Below are positions 17,447 through 26,603 of a stretch of 64,000 nucleotides of DNA, one piece after another. The DNA comes from Alphaproteobacteria bacterium (GTDB taxonomy: Bacteria; Pseudomonadota; Alphaproteobacteria; UBA9219; RFNS01). The notes beneath the pieces were generated by a model that was given only the letters and a program-made list of their open reading frames with translations, was not told the origin of the DNA and did not search any database. The stretch lies in contig WGMR01000007.1 in assembly GCA_016124955.1 (NCBI GenBank), positions 218,103 to 282,102 of the forward strand, given 5' to 3'. Numbering within the stretch: position 1 is the first letter of the stretch; the number at the start of each line of letters is the position of its first letter. A program made the translations under genes and the position numbers.

Positions 17447-18284
17447 CCCTGCACGCACGCTTGCCGCCGCAGCATTCGCTCTGGTCGCGCTGTGGCCCGC
17501 TCTGCTATGTCCCCGCCCTGCGATGGCGGAAGACGAAGATTTCTCCCCCCCGCCCCCCGCGCTAACCGAGCTGCAGGAACAATCGACGGGCGAAGAAGTC
17601 AAGGCCATGGAAATGGGCCTGCAGATCCGGCAGGACGCGCTGCGTGAAGCCGCGCTTTCCTATGGCGCGCGTGGCGGCCTCGCCATGCGGACCTTCGAAA
17701 TCCAGCGCCGCCTTACAGAACAGGATGGAAGTCTTTCCGGCACGTTCGGTTTCAAGCGCCTGCTTATCTCCGCCCCTTCCGGCCTGCTTATTGAACCGCC
17801 TATCGTTTCGGAAGCGGAACGCGCAGTGATCGTGGCGGGCGGAGGCCAGCAAGCGGCGGTGGCCGATAAAATCTATCGTATCAACCGCGGGGCGCGGATC
17901 GTGACGGCGGCGCGCGACTGGCGCCTGTATCTCGAGCGCGATTGGGGCAAGGTCGATCCCCCGCCGGGCCTGCTTTTGCCTTCGACCGATGAAGAGCGCG
18001 CGGAATGGCGCGATTGGGTAAAGGAAGGCTGGGATGCCGGCGTCGAACAGGCGGACGATATTTTCCAGGCCGACCTTGATCGCATGACCAACGATTTCAT
18101 CGGCATGGTGCGCTACCGCGAATTGTTGGCGCAGAACATGATCTCGCCGCCCTATGCGGCGCATGAAGATCGCGGCGTGACCGGCGGCGGCACGGAAATG
18201 CGCATTGGCGACCGCGGCGTGACCATCACGGGCCAGTCCGCGCTCATTCCACGGAGTAAATCGTGGACGCCAACGATACGCTGA
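17421..18284 (+). CDS. dotC: DotC outer-membrane core protein (TraI-like)
   Basis: DotC works with DotD to place the secretin-like DotH in the outer membrane. This copy has 287 aa (Legionella 303 aa) when started at the ATG at 17421, which has GAGGTG upstream and overlaps dotD. The N-terminus is a signal peptide ending in PAMA before EDED. The only nearby cysteine, in PALLCPR, lacks a small residue at -1, so a lipobox is not convincing, unlike Legionella DotC. The central region (FEIQRRL...FGFKRLL...LIEPPIV) and the W-rich part near residues 170-215 are typical of the family. It overlaps the downstream dotB start by 22 bp. Confidence 0.9.
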   Translation: MLPRIPKADPARTLAAAAFALVALWPALLCPRPAMAEDEDFSPPPPALTELQEQSTGEEVKAMEMGLQIRQDALREAALSYGARGGLAMRTFEIQRRLTEQDGSLSGTFGFKRLLISAPSGLLIEPPIVSEAERAVIVAGGGQQAAVADKIYRINRGARIVTAARDWRLYLERDWGKVDPPPGLLLPSTDEERAEWRDWVKEGWDAGVEQADDIFQADLDRMTNDFIGMVRYRELLAQNMISPPYAAHEDRGVTGGGTEMRIGDRGVTITGQSALIPRSKSWTPTIR

Positions 18285-19456
18285 AAGACGCAGACAAGCT
18301 CGCGGCTGATATCGGGACATGGCCCGAAGAGCCGCTCCGGATCCGCGAAGAGCATGTGGACGATCTTCTGATATGGTGCGTTCTGCGCCGCGCTTCCGAT
18401 ATCACCATCCAGACCGACAGGCCGGTCTATATCGAAGTTGACGGCATTTTGTTCCCGATTATCCGGCGCAGCATCGACACCGCCGATATGGCGAATATCC
18501 TGAACAAGATCTATGGTCCGGATGCGCTGGCCAAGCTTGCTGCCGGCAAAGATCTCGATCTGTCGCATGAAGTGCGGCCCGATCGCAACACGCGCTACCG
18601 TTTCCGCGTCAACATCACGGCCATACTCAGCAAGGGCCGCGACAGCGTGCAGATCACGATGCGTTCGTTGCCCAACTTGCCGCCGACGATGCAGGATCTG
18701 GGTATCGAGGAAAAGATCATCGACAATTGGGCGCCGCGGCAAGGCATGGTGCTGGTCACCGGCCCGACCGGTTCGGGCAAATCCACGCTGCTGGCGGCGG
18801 GTTGCCGCATGCTGGTCGAGCGCGAACACGGCTGCGGCAAGATGCTGACTTACGAAGCGCCGATCGAATATGTGTACGACCAGGTGACAGGACAGCGTTC
18901 GCTGGTTGCGCAATCGGAAATTCCACGCCATCTGCCAAGCTTCGCCGCCGGCGTGCGCAACGCGCTGCGCCGCAAACCCAACATCATCCTGGTTGGCGAA
19001 TCGCGCGACCGTGAAACGGTTTCTGCCTCGATCGAAGCGGGCCAGACCGGTCACTGCGTTTATTCCACGGTGCATACGGTGGGTGTTGCCGCCACCATCC
19101 GCCGCATGATCAGCGTGTTCGAACCGGGCGAGCGCACCGAGCGCGCCTTTGCGCTGATGGAAACCCTGCGCATGGTGGTGACGCAGGCGCTGGTGCCGAA
19201 AAAGGGCGGCGGCCGTATCGGCATCCGCGAATTCATGGTGTTCGACGACAACGTGCGCGAACTGATGCTCGATATGCCGATCGAGCGCTGGACCACGGAA
19301 ACCCAGCGCCTGCTGGAGCGCTACGGCCAGACCATGCAGCAGGCCGCGACCCGCGCCTTCAAGGCCGGGCAGATCGAGCGCCGTTGGTATCTGTTGCTTA
19401 CCAAGGGCTTCTCGGGCGATGAAGCCGTTAAGGAAGACGCAACGGTTGAGGAATAA
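18263..19456 (+). CDS. dotB: DotB secretion ATPase (TraJ-like)
   Basis: Hexameric cytoplasmic ATPase of the PilT/VirB11 superfamily that docks onto DotO to drive type IVB secretion. The protein has 397 aa (Legionella 377 aa) with an N-terminal PAS-like domain, Walker A GPTGSGKS at residues 167-174, an Asp box, the Walker B region IILVGESRD, and the His box GQTGHCVYSTVHT. Start is GTG at 18263, with GGAG 7 bp upstream and 22 bp of overlap with dotC. It lies between dotC and icmT, matching IncI traI-traJ-traK. Confidence 0.94.
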   Translation: MDANDTLKDADKLAADIGTWPEEPLRIREEHVDDLLIWCVLRRASDITIQTDRPVYIEVDGILFPIIRRSIDTADMANILNKIYGPDALAKLAAGKDLDLSHEVRPDRNTRYRFRVNITAILSKGRDSVQITMRSLPNLPPTMQDLGIEEKIIDNWAPRQGMVLVTGPTGSGKSTLLAAGCRMLVEREHGCGKMLTYEAPIEYVYDQVTGQRSLVAQSEIPRHLPSFAAGVRNALRRKPNIILVGESRDRETVSASIEAGQTGHCVYSTVHTVGVAATIRRMISVFEPGERTERAFALMETLRMVVTQALVPKKGGGRIGIREFMVFDDNVRELMLDMPIERWTTETQRLLERYGQTMQQAATRAFKAGQIERRWYLLLTKGFSGDEAVKEDATVEE

Positions 19457-19465
19457 ACTGATCCC

Positions 19466-19738
19466 ATGGCAGCACATTGGCGCGATAGTCAGAAAATAGC
19501 GCGGTTCTTCTTCCTCGATGCCCGCGTGTTCCTTGTTTTGCTTGTGGCCATGCTGCATATCAGGCCATGGACTGCGATTACGGCTACGCTTGTCGTTGCC
19601 CTGTTTTGGGTGCTGGAGCGGCGCGGGCTGACCTTCGAAGCGGCGCTAAGGGCCTTCAGGGCGTGGATTTTAGGCCATAACAGGCCCGCCACCAGCCGTT
19701 TGCTGCGCCGCCGCTGGATCGATAACGGCGCGCAATAA
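19466..19738 (+). CDS. icmT: IcmT, small type IVB secretion membrane protein (TraK-like)
   Basis: 90 aa, the size of IcmT (about 86 aa). The N-terminus AHWRDSQKIARFFFLDARV and the segment LHIRPWT are the recognisable IcmT signature, with two hydrophobic stretches at about residues 18-32 and 36-50. Placed 9 bp after dotB as in IncI plasmids (traJ-traK), whereas in Legionella icmT neighbours icmS. No icmS follows here. In Legionella, IcmT is needed for Dot/Icm function and egress from host cells. Confidence 0.88.
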   Translation: MAAHWRDSQKIARFFFLDARVFLVLLVAMLHIRPWTAITATLVVALFWVLERRGLTFEAALRAFRAWILGHNRPATSRLLRRRWIDNGAQ

Positions 19739-20032
19739 AGGGCCTTACGCGTTTACCGGCTTGCCGCAGGCCAGCGCGGCGCATGAATTTCCCCGCCAGC
19801 CAACCCCGTTTCCACTAAGCCCTTGCAACTTCTGCATGAAATAGCTATGGGTGTTAACTGAAATTTTAAGTTCCTGCGGTTATCTCACCCTCTATCGACA
19901 TCGAGCTTTCCTTGTTGCAAACCGATCACAACCAGCCAGTCAGTAGGCCTATTCACGGCCCCTTGATTGGCGCGCAGCAAAACTTTGCCTAAGATAGCGA
20001 ATCGCTTCAAGAAGGGACCAACGGCGCGCATC
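19739..20032 (+). promoter_or_regulatory. Intergenic region between secretion and pilus blocks, TTAA-N7-TTTA motif
   Basis: A 294-bp non-coding stretch separating icmT from the pilus operon, with lower GC in its middle. TTAA at 19854-19857 followed after 7 bp by TTTA (19865-19868) is one mismatch from the CtrA-type TTAA-N7-TTAA site. It probably contains the promoter of the pil operon. No clear hairpin terminator for icmT was found. Confidence 0.35.
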
Positions 20033-21064
20033 ATGATCCACCACCGAGCCCATCTATCTGCTTTCCCGACCTTGCCTCTTCCGGCTGTTGCCCTGGCCTT
20101 CTTCGCTGCGTTGACGCTATCCGCGCAACCCGCGCAGGCAGCCTTCAAGCAGGTCGGGTTCAAATGGGTCGCGCCGGTTGAACAATCACAGCCGCCCGTC
20201 ATCATCGGCAATGACGCACCGAGCGTTTATGTTCCGCCCGGCGATTACGGCTATGAAAACGAATCCCTTCCCCCGCTCGTGATCGAAGGCAATGATCGCA
20301 GCCAGATGCCTTCCGTCAGTTCGCTGCCCGCGCAAGGCAGCAGCGGCGTGCTCGAAGGCTTTGCCGATAATGTTCCGCTGCAGGTCGCGTTGCGCCAGAT
20401 CGTGCCGGCGGGCTATGCCGTCGCTCCCGAAGCGAATGTCGATATGGGCGTGCTTGTGAACTGGCGCGGCGGCCGCCCGTGGCAGGATGTTTTGCAGGGG
20501 ATGCTGAACGGCGTCGGGCTTGAAAGCAATGTTAGCGGCCAGACCGTGAAGATCGCGCTTTCACAAAACCGGATGGCCCCCGTCGGGCTTGAGCCGTTGC
20601 CGCAGCAAGAGGATGCGCTGGCGCCGCTGCCGGCCACCACGGTCGGCGAAGCCACGGTGATGGAGCCGATGACGCCGATGCAATCGATGCCGATGACCGA
20701 GCCGGCAATGCCCGCCGCGCCAGCGCAGACGGGCATGATGCGGGGCGGCGTGGGGCAAGTTGTGGTTCCCCAGCTTCCCTCCGACATCGCTGCAACCTGG
20801 ACCGCCGAGCGCGGCAAAAGCCTGCATGACGTGATCGAGGAATGGTGCCGCCGCGACGGGGTCGAGCTTGTGTGGTCGGCGGAATATGATTATCCGCTGC
20901 AAGCCTCGCTTTCTTTCACCGGCACGTTCGAAGATGCGCTGCGTGGCGCGCTGGGTGCTTTTGCCCGTGTCAAACCGCAGCCTTTCGGCAGGCTGCACAG
21001 CAATTCCGATGCGGGTCAGCGCGTTCTCGTCGTAGAGGCGCGGGGCAACAATTATGGCGAATAA
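20033..21064 (+). CDS. PilL-like thin-pilus protein with TcpQ/N0-type domains
   Basis: A 343-aa exported protein; the ATG at 20033 gives a signal peptide (residues 1-37, ending SAQPAQA), while an in-frame TTG at 19967 would extend it needlessly. Two similar domains can be seen: residues about 105-190 (VLEGFADNVPLQVALRQIVP...) and about 250-340 (WTAERGKSLHDVIEEWCRR...). Both have the N0/STN pattern of TcpQ and PilL C-termini, separated by a Met/Pro/Ala-rich linker. It sits directly upstream of the secretin, as PilL does in R64, and probably helps secretin assembly. The same fold occurs in DotD. Confidence 0.78.
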   Translation: MIHHRAHLSAFPTLPLPAVALAFFAALTLSAQPAQAAFKQVGFKWVAPVEQSQPPVIIGNDAPSVYVPPGDYGYENESLPPLVIEGNDRSQMPSVSSLPAQGSSGVLEGFADNVPLQVALRQIVPAGYAVAPEANVDMGVLVNWRGGRPWQDVLQGMLNGVGLESNVSGQTVKIALSQNRMAPVGLEPLPQQEDALAPLPATTVGEATVMEPMTPMQSMPMTEPAMPAAPAQTGMMRGGVGQVVVPQLPSDIAATWTAERGKSLHDVIEEWCRRDGVELVWSAEYDYPLQASLSFTGTFEDALRGALGAFARVKPQPFGRLHSNSDAGQRVLVVEARGNNYGE

Positions 21065-21074
21065 GAGGGATATG

Positions 21075-22631
21075 ATGACGGCACGAAAGTTCATCACGCT
21101 TTGCGTCGCGGCTGTGCTGATTGCAAGCTGCAGCACGCAGGAAAAGCGTGATCTGATCGAAAGCCGTACCGAACAGGCGCAACAAGGCCTCGATCGCGCC
21201 CGGCTGCCCGCGCCGCCGTTAAAGCATGAATCGCTGGTGGTGACCGATGAAGTCTGGGGCGGCAACCGCTCCATCCGTATGCGCCGCGGCCAGCCTTTGC
21301 CGAAGAAATTCGAGCAGCCGCGCGCGGTTACGCTGATCGCGGCCGAGCCGATGACGCTGGGCGAGATTTTGAACATTCTTTCGGCGCAGACCGGTCTTCC
21401 GATGCGTTCGGGCGGCGAATTGGGCAGCGATAGCGAAGGCGGCGGCGGTACGGCCGGCACTTCGTCCTCGACGCCGATGCAGGTAACCTACGAAGGAACG
21501 CTTTCCGGCCTGCTCGAACAGGTCGCCAACTTCTATGGCATGAACTGGCATTTCGATGGCGTTGCCGTGACGTTCATGCGCTATGAAACGCGTATGTTCG
21601 TGATCGAAGCATTGCCGGGCCGCACCAAGACATCGGACAGCATCAACGCCGATCAGGGCGGTCAGAACACGGGCTCGAATACCACCGGCTCTACGCAGAC
21701 CAACGCGCTCGAACAGGAAAACCAGACCGAAAGCGAGTTCGATTTCTGGAAGGAAATCACCGCCGGCGTGAATTCGCTGCTCGGCGGCGTCGGCACGGCC
21801 GTTGTTTCGCAATCGACCGGTACGATCACCGTCACGACCTCAAGCGAGGTCATGAAGACGGTGGCCGATTTCCTGGAACAGCAGAACGGGCTGCTTTCGA
21901 AGCAGATCTCGATCAATGTCGAGGTTTATACGGTCGATCTTGATAACAGCGACAGCTTTACGGTCAGCCTCGAGACCGCGTTGAAGCGTATCGCGCCCTT
22001 CACCTTCGATATCAGCGGCGCCGAACCCTTCTCGCTCTCGAGCGCGGGCAGCTTCGCCGTCAGCATCATCGATAACCGCAACTATGGCCGTGTCGATACG
22101 ATCGCAAACGCGCTTTCGTCGGTCGGCAACACGGTGCGCGTGGCGCAGTTCCCGATGACCACGCTCAACAACCGGCCGGTTTCGCGCCGCATCGGCCGTG
22201 ACCGCACCTATCTTGCGCAGGTGCAGACCAACACGTCGCAGACTTTCCAGGATACCACGCTCACGCCGGGCACGATCCGCGAAGGTTTCTCGCTGCAGCT
22301 GACGCCGCGTATCCTCGCGGACGGCAGAATGCTGCTGCAATATTCGTTGAACCTGACCGACATCGTCACGATCCGGGATTTCACCAGCGGCGGCAATACC
22401 GTGCAGCTGCCTGAAACCACCAACCGCATATTCGTGCAGCAATCGTTGCTCAAGAGCGGCTCGACGCTCATTCTGGCCGGCTTCAACCAGGATCAGAATG
22501 GACAAAGCTCGCGCGGCATCGGCGATGCGTTCAATTACCTTCTCGGCGGCGGCGTGCAGAATACAGAGATACGGCAAATGCTGTTCATCGCCATCACGCC
22601 GCAGGAAATTGACATTCCGCGGGCGGAGTAA
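21075..22631 (+). CDS. pilN: PilN secretin lipoprotein of the thin type IV pilus
   Basis: Outer-membrane secretin through which the thin pilus is extruded. The ATG at 21075 has AGAGGG at good spacing (ATGs at 21054 and 21072 are alternatives) and gives 518 aa with a lipoprotein signal LIASC. The N-terminal half contains an STN/N0 domain (MTLGEILNILSAQTGLPM); the C-terminal half is the secretin beta-barrel domain, with the N-terminal beta-domain motif VTTSSEVMKTVADFLEQ and the closing segment STLILAGFNQD. The Gly/Ser/Thr/Asn-rich stretch near residues 198-220 is a linker. Order PilL-N-O-P-Q-R matches plasmid R64. Confidence 0.92.
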   Translation: MTARKFITLCVAAVLIASCSTQEKRDLIESRTEQAQQGLDRARLPAPPLKHESLVVTDEVWGGNRSIRMRRGQPLPKKFEQPRAVTLIAAEPMTLGEILNILSAQTGLPMRSGGELGSDSEGGGGTAGTSSSTPMQVTYEGTLSGLLEQVANFYGMNWHFDGVAVTFMRYETRMFVIEALPGRTKTSDSINADQGGQNTGSNTTGSTQTNALEQENQTESEFDFWKEITAGVNSLLGGVGTAVVSQSTGTITVTTSSEVMKTVADFLEQQNGLLSKQISINVEVYTVDLDNSDSFTVSLETALKRIAPFTFDISGAEPFSLSSAGSFAVSIIDNRNYGRVDTIANALSSVGNTVRVAQFPMTTLNNRPVSRRIGRDRTYLAQVQTNTSQTFQDTTLTPGTIREGFSLQLTPRILADGRMLLQYSLNLTDIVTIRDFTSGGNTVQLPETTNRIFVQQSLLKSGSTLILAGFNQDQNGQSSRGIGDAFNYLLGGGVQNTEIRQMLFIAITPQEIDIPRAE

Positions 22632-22636
22632 CCCGC

Positions 22637-23896
22637 ATGGGCAACGGCGTAGCAACGATAGGCAGGCGCAAATACGCCACCGGCCTTTACTGGCAGATAT
22701 CGCCTTCCGGCCGTATCGTGGTAGCCGCCAAGGAAGCGGCGCGCCAGCCCGGGCAATATTCTGACTTTTTCTCCATCCGCCCCGGCAACAAGACCGGGCG
22801 CGTCGGGCAATTCGGCCTCGGCACATCTGAATCGGGCCATCGCGCAGGCATGCCGACGCTGGCCGCCACGTTGGCCAACCGTCAGCCGGGTTCGTGGGCC
22901 GGGGCGTTCAAGATTCGCGAAGGGGTTTATGTCGTTATCGTCCGCGACGATCTGATCGCGCCTGACGGCGATCAGCTTTACGCCGACGAAGCCGAAGCGC
23001 GGAACCGGCTCTACCAGGAAATCAATCTCGGCGGCTTGCAACGTGTCTATGCGCCTGAAGCATGGGCCATTCCCGGCTCGGACGGCATGTCGCTCGCGCT
23101 TTTGCTGCAGGACCGGGCGGAATTTCCGCTGCGCCCCGTCGTGTTGCCGCGCAGCCTTATCGTCGGCGGCGTTATCGGGGCCGTTCTGCTTGCCGTGCTG
23201 CTTGCGGGCGGGCTTTACTGGCAGCACATGCAGGCCGAGCAGGAACGCGAACGCATGCTTTTGCAGGAAGCGCAAAAGCGTGCGCAGGCGCAAGCCAACC
23301 AGCAATTGCCGTCGCAGCTACAGCCGGTGCAGATCAACTATCCGCCGCCCGTCCGGTACTGGGAAAAGGAACCGGGGCCGCTTGAGCTGGTTGAAGCGTG
23401 CCGTGTTGCCATGTCGCAGGTTTCGATGGCGCAGGTCGGATGGGATATGTCGGAAGTGCGATGCAACCGCGGCGGGCTTACCGTAACGTGGGCGCGCCTT
23501 CCCGGCTTCGCGGCCGATATCAAGGGCGCTATCGTCGATGTGACCGGCCGCGCCGCCGTTACGAATATAGAGCTGACGGGGATACAGGACCGCGGCGACC
23601 AGAATCTTGCCGCGCCCACCTTCGTGACCCGCAAATTCTTAACGGAAAGCTGGGATGGTACGCTTAACCGCGATGTGGATGATCCGCCGCCGCCAAGGCC
23701 CCCGGAAATCCCCGCTGAACAGTGGAATCCGCCGCCACCGCCTTGGACAAAGCGGCTTTTCAGCATCGCTGTGGACTCTTTGCCTGGTGAATTATCAAGC
23801 TATTTTGGTAATCTGCCCGGAGTCATTATAAGATCATTAACCTTTAACGGTGGAAATTGGACAGTCGAGGGAGTGATCTATGAAAATCGCGAGTAA
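22637..23896 (+). CDS. pilO: PilO thin-pilus assembly protein
   Basis: A 419-aa bitopic inner-membrane protein: cytoplasmic N-terminal domain (1-172), membrane segment at about 174-194 (LIVGGVIGAVLLAVLLAGGL), a short charged helix (QAEQERERMLLQEAQKRAQA), then a periplasmic domain. This topology and the length match R64 PilO, the pilin accessory protein that forms the inner-membrane platform. It follows the secretin by 5 bp (GGAG ribosome site) and overlaps pilP by 17 bp. Partner proteins are PilP, PilQ and PilR. Confidence 0.85.
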   Translation: MGNGVATIGRRKYATGLYWQISPSGRIVVAAKEAARQPGQYSDFFSIRPGNKTGRVGQFGLGTSESGHRAGMPTLAATLANRQPGSWAGAFKIREGVYVVIVRDDLIAPDGDQLYADEAEARNRLYQEINLGGLQRVYAPEAWAIPGSDGMSLALLLQDRAEFPLRPVVLPRSLIVGGVIGAVLLAVLLAGGLYWQHMQAEQERERMLLQEAQKRAQAQANQQLPSQLQPVQINYPPPVRYWEKEPGPLELVEACRVAMSQVSMAQVGWDMSEVRCNRGGLTVTWARLPGFAADIKGAIVDVTGRAAVTNIELTGIQDRGDQNLAAPTFVTRKFLTESWDGTLNRDVDDPPPPRPPEIPAEQWNPPPPPWTKRLFSIAVDSLPGELSSYFGNLPGVIIRSLTFNGGNWTVEGVIYENRE

Positions 23897-24695
23897 ATAC
23901 ACCAGATTCGCTGCCGCATCTGTCGTCGTTCCGGCTATGGCCGGCTTGGCCTTCCTTGTGCTGGCAGCGACAACGCCAATCGCGGCGCAAGATACGGCAG
24001 AGGCAATCGATGGCGGCCCGGTGCTGCCAGATTTCACCTTGCCGCCCCCTGAAATCGATGAACCCGCGCTGCCATCGCCGGAAACCGTGCAAGCGCCGGT
24101 GGTTGCACCTGTCGCTGCGCCAGATAAGCCGGCATCGCCCAAGAAAAAGGCCGCGAGCGGCGGAGCACTGCCCAACCTTTCGACCGAGCCGGTCCATGAC
24201 GTGCTTGAAAAACTTTCCAGCGATCCGGAAAGCGACGCCACGATCGAAGATATGAACCAGGCTCGCGCGGCGCTGGCACGGCTTGAGCTGATGGTGGATA
24301 TCGAACAGAAGCTGTCTGACCTTGACGAAGTGCGCCGCAAGCGCGGCGAAGGCGGCATGGGCGCCATGATTCCCTCGAGCGCGCTCGGCATGCCCGGAAA
24401 TGGCGGCGATATGGGCGGTATCGGCATGGGCATGCCCATGCAACAGCAACAGCCGGTTTTCACAAGCTATGAAGTTTCGCGCATCGTCGGCACCGAAGGG
24501 ACTTACAGCGCGGTTGTGAATGTCGGCAACGGCCGGATGATCAGCGTGCGACCGGGCGACCAGTTGCCGGACGGCAGTACGGTGCGCGCCATTACTTCGG
24601 GCGGCGTGAATATCACCAGCGCCAAGGGCAAGGAAAAGACCATTCGCGTCAATTCCGTTGGTTTGCCCGCGACGGTCATGCAGGGCCATCGCTAG
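23880..24695 (+). CDS. pilP: PilP thin-pilus biogenesis protein
   Basis: A 271-aa exported protein with an N-terminal hydrophobic signal (residues 10-38). A Pro-rich region and a helix at about 98-150 follow, then a Gly/Met/Gln-rich linker, then a C-terminal domain (about 195-270) with the pattern VGTEGTYSAVVNVGNGRM...VRPGDQLPDGSTVRAITSGG. This is the PilP/GspC-HR-like beta fold that contacts the secretin periplasmic domains. It is longer than R64 PilP (about 150 aa) because of the central part. It overlaps the end of pilO. Confidence 0.85.
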   Translation: MKIASKYTRFAAASVVVPAMAGLAFLVLAATTPIAAQDTAEAIDGGPVLPDFTLPPPEIDEPALPSPETVQAPVVAPVAAPDKPASPKKKAASGGALPNLSTEPVHDVLEKLSSDPESDATIEDMNQARAALARLELMVDIEQKLSDLDEVRRKRGEGGMGAMIPSSALGMPGNGGDMGGIGMGMPMQQQQPVFTSYEVSRIVGTEGTYSAVVNVGNGRMISVRPGDQLPDGSTVRAITSGGVNITSAKGKEKTIRVNSVGLPATVMQGHR

Positions 24696-24818
24696 GCGCG
24701 GTTGGAAAGGGATTTTCCGCCTTGCTCTGCGAAGGGCATGTGCGGGTAAAGGTTTGTGTACGCAAGGGCGGCCCAGGAACGATCTTCCGGTCAGGAGGGC
24801 ATAGCGGAAAGCACGGCG

Positions 24819-26603
24819 ATGGATAAATCACCCTCTGATAGCACAGCGTCAACGCAACAGTCGGCCGCTGCATCGCTCAAGGTTGAGGATGACCGCAGCA
24901 TTGCTATGTCGGGCGCCGCCCTGACCTTCGAAGGCGTGTTGCTTACGGCTGAAAATGGCGCGCTCAAGATCCCGCAGGAATCGCGCAACCTTTGCGCCCT
25001 GTTTGATAGCGGCATGTGGCTGGTCAGCGCTACGCACCGCAATTCCCCGCTCGTGACCTCGGTCGCGCAATCGGCGCGCCGCCAGGGTTATAAGGTTGAC
25101 GAACCGCGCTACGTCACGCCCAACATCATCCAGCAGGCCTATAGCTATTCCAACCGGCAGGTATCGTTAACCCGGCTCGATGAAAACGCGGTGCGCCGCC
25201 GCGTGGTCGAAACGCTGCAAAAGGCGGTCGAACTCGGCACCAACGACGTGCATATTGAAGCTTCGGGCGGTCGTACCAAGGTTGAATTCCGCATCGACGG
25301 TTCGCTGCGCCAATGGGAAACATGGACCCAGCGCGAAGGCGAACATGTGTTGTCGGCGGTTTATTCGCATTCGATCGGCCAATCGGGCGCCACCGCCAAC
25401 TGGCTCGAACCGCAGGCGGCGATGCTGACGCCGGGCGGCGGCGCCGACACGATCCAGCTCCCCGAAGGCGTGATCAGCGTACGCTGCCAATGGGTGCCGT
25501 TGGCCGACGGCGGCCGCTATCTCGATATGCGCCTGCAATACGACAGCGCGCATCTGTTCGGCGAAAACTTTGTCATGGCCGATGTGGACAGTCTCGGCTT
25601 TTCGCAAGAACAGCTGCGGGTGATCCAGCAGCTGCGCGCGGTGCCCGGCGGCATGCGGGTGTTTTCCGGCCCGGTCAACCAGGGCAAAACCACCACGTTG
25701 CGCGTCATGCTTAACCGGCGCATGGCGGAAACAAATTTCCAGCTGAACTGCCTGATGATCGAAGATCCGCCCGAAGGCGGCGTCATCGGCGCGCGCCAGA
25801 TCGGCGTTTCGGCCTCGGTCAAAGATGACCAGCGCGAACGCACCTTCGCTGAAATCATGCGTTGTGCGCTGCGCCTCGATCCCGATATCGTGATGCTCGG
25901 TGAAACGCGCGATTTACAGACCGCGAAATTCTCGTTCCGCCTCGCGCTCACCGGTCGCCAGGTCTATACCACGCTGCACGTCTATTCGGCACTTGCGGTG
26001 CCGCAACGTCTGCGCGATCTCGGGCTCGAACCCTATCTGGTGTACGATCACCAGCTGGTGCGCGGCATGATCTGTCAACGCCTGCTGCGCGGCATGTGCG
26101 AACATTGCCGTATTCCGCTGCTTAAATCGCCGCAGGAACTGGGGCTGGATTATTATGACGTGGTCAAGCGCGTGCGCGCCGGCTTCAGCATGATGGATGC
26201 GTACCGCAACCCTGCCGGGCAGGACAGGCCGATCACGGAACGCTTGAAGGAGCCCGATATAAGCAACGTTTTCGTAGCCAACCCCGAAGGCTGCAAACAT
26301 TGTTATAAGGGCCGCAGCGGCCGCACCGTGTGCGCCGAGGTGATTGAAACCGACGCGAAGCTGATGGAGCTTTTGTCCGAAAACAAAATGGCGGAAGCCG
26401 AGCATTACTGGCTTTCCCCACACGGCCAGAACGGTATTACCATGTTGTGGCACGCGCTGGAGAAAATCCGGCGCGGCGAGGTTTCGCCTGTGGATGCCGA
26501 GTTTGAAGTGGGCCCGGTTGCGCGCGAACGCGATATACTGGATGTTGAACAGGTGCTGGGCGTTCTGCCCGGAAGCGCCCCCGGAACGGATGTGCCCGCA
26601 TGA
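24819..26603 (+). CDS. pilQ: PilQ thin-pilus assembly ATPase (GspE/PilB family)
   Basis: Cytoplasmic hexameric ATPase powering thin-pilus extension. Start at the ATG at 24819 (CGGAAAG upstream) gives 594 aa; a GTG at 24756 would add 21 residues. Walker A is GPVNQGKT at 284-291, an unusual spelling of GPTGSGKT that keeps G-x4-GKT. The Asp box region contains LMIEDPPE, Walker B is LDPDIVMLGETRD, and the His box VYTTLHVYSAL. A four-cysteine zinc-type site is formed by MCEHC and GCKHC near residues 427-430 and 496-499, typical of GspE/PilB. Its stop overlaps the pilR start. Confidence 0.92.
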   Translation: MDKSPSDSTASTQQSAAASLKVEDDRSIAMSGAALTFEGVLLTAENGALKIPQESRNLCALFDSGMWLVSATHRNSPLVTSVAQSARRQGYKVDEPRYVTPNIIQQAYSYSNRQVSLTRLDENAVRRRVVETLQKAVELGTNDVHIEASGGRTKVEFRIDGSLRQWETWTQREGEHVLSAVYSHSIGQSGATANWLEPQAAMLTPGGGADTIQLPEGVISVRCQWVPLADGGRYLDMRLQYDSAHLFGENFVMADVDSLGFSQEQLRVIQQLRAVPGGMRVFSGPVNQGKTTTLRVMLNRRMAETNFQLNCLMIEDPPEGGVIGARQIGVSASVKDDQRERTFAEIMRCALRLDPDIVMLGETRDLQTAKFSFRLALTGRQVYTTLHVYSALAVPQRLRDLGLEPYLVYDHQLVRGMICQRLLRGMCEHCRIPLLKSPQELGLDYYDVVKRVRAGFSMMDAYRNPAGQDRPITERLKEPDISNVFVANPEGCKHCYKGRSGRTVCAEVIETDAKLMELLSENKMAEAEHYWLSPHGQNGITMLWHALEKIRRGEVSPVDAEFEVGPVARERDILDVEQVLGVLPGSAPGTDVPA

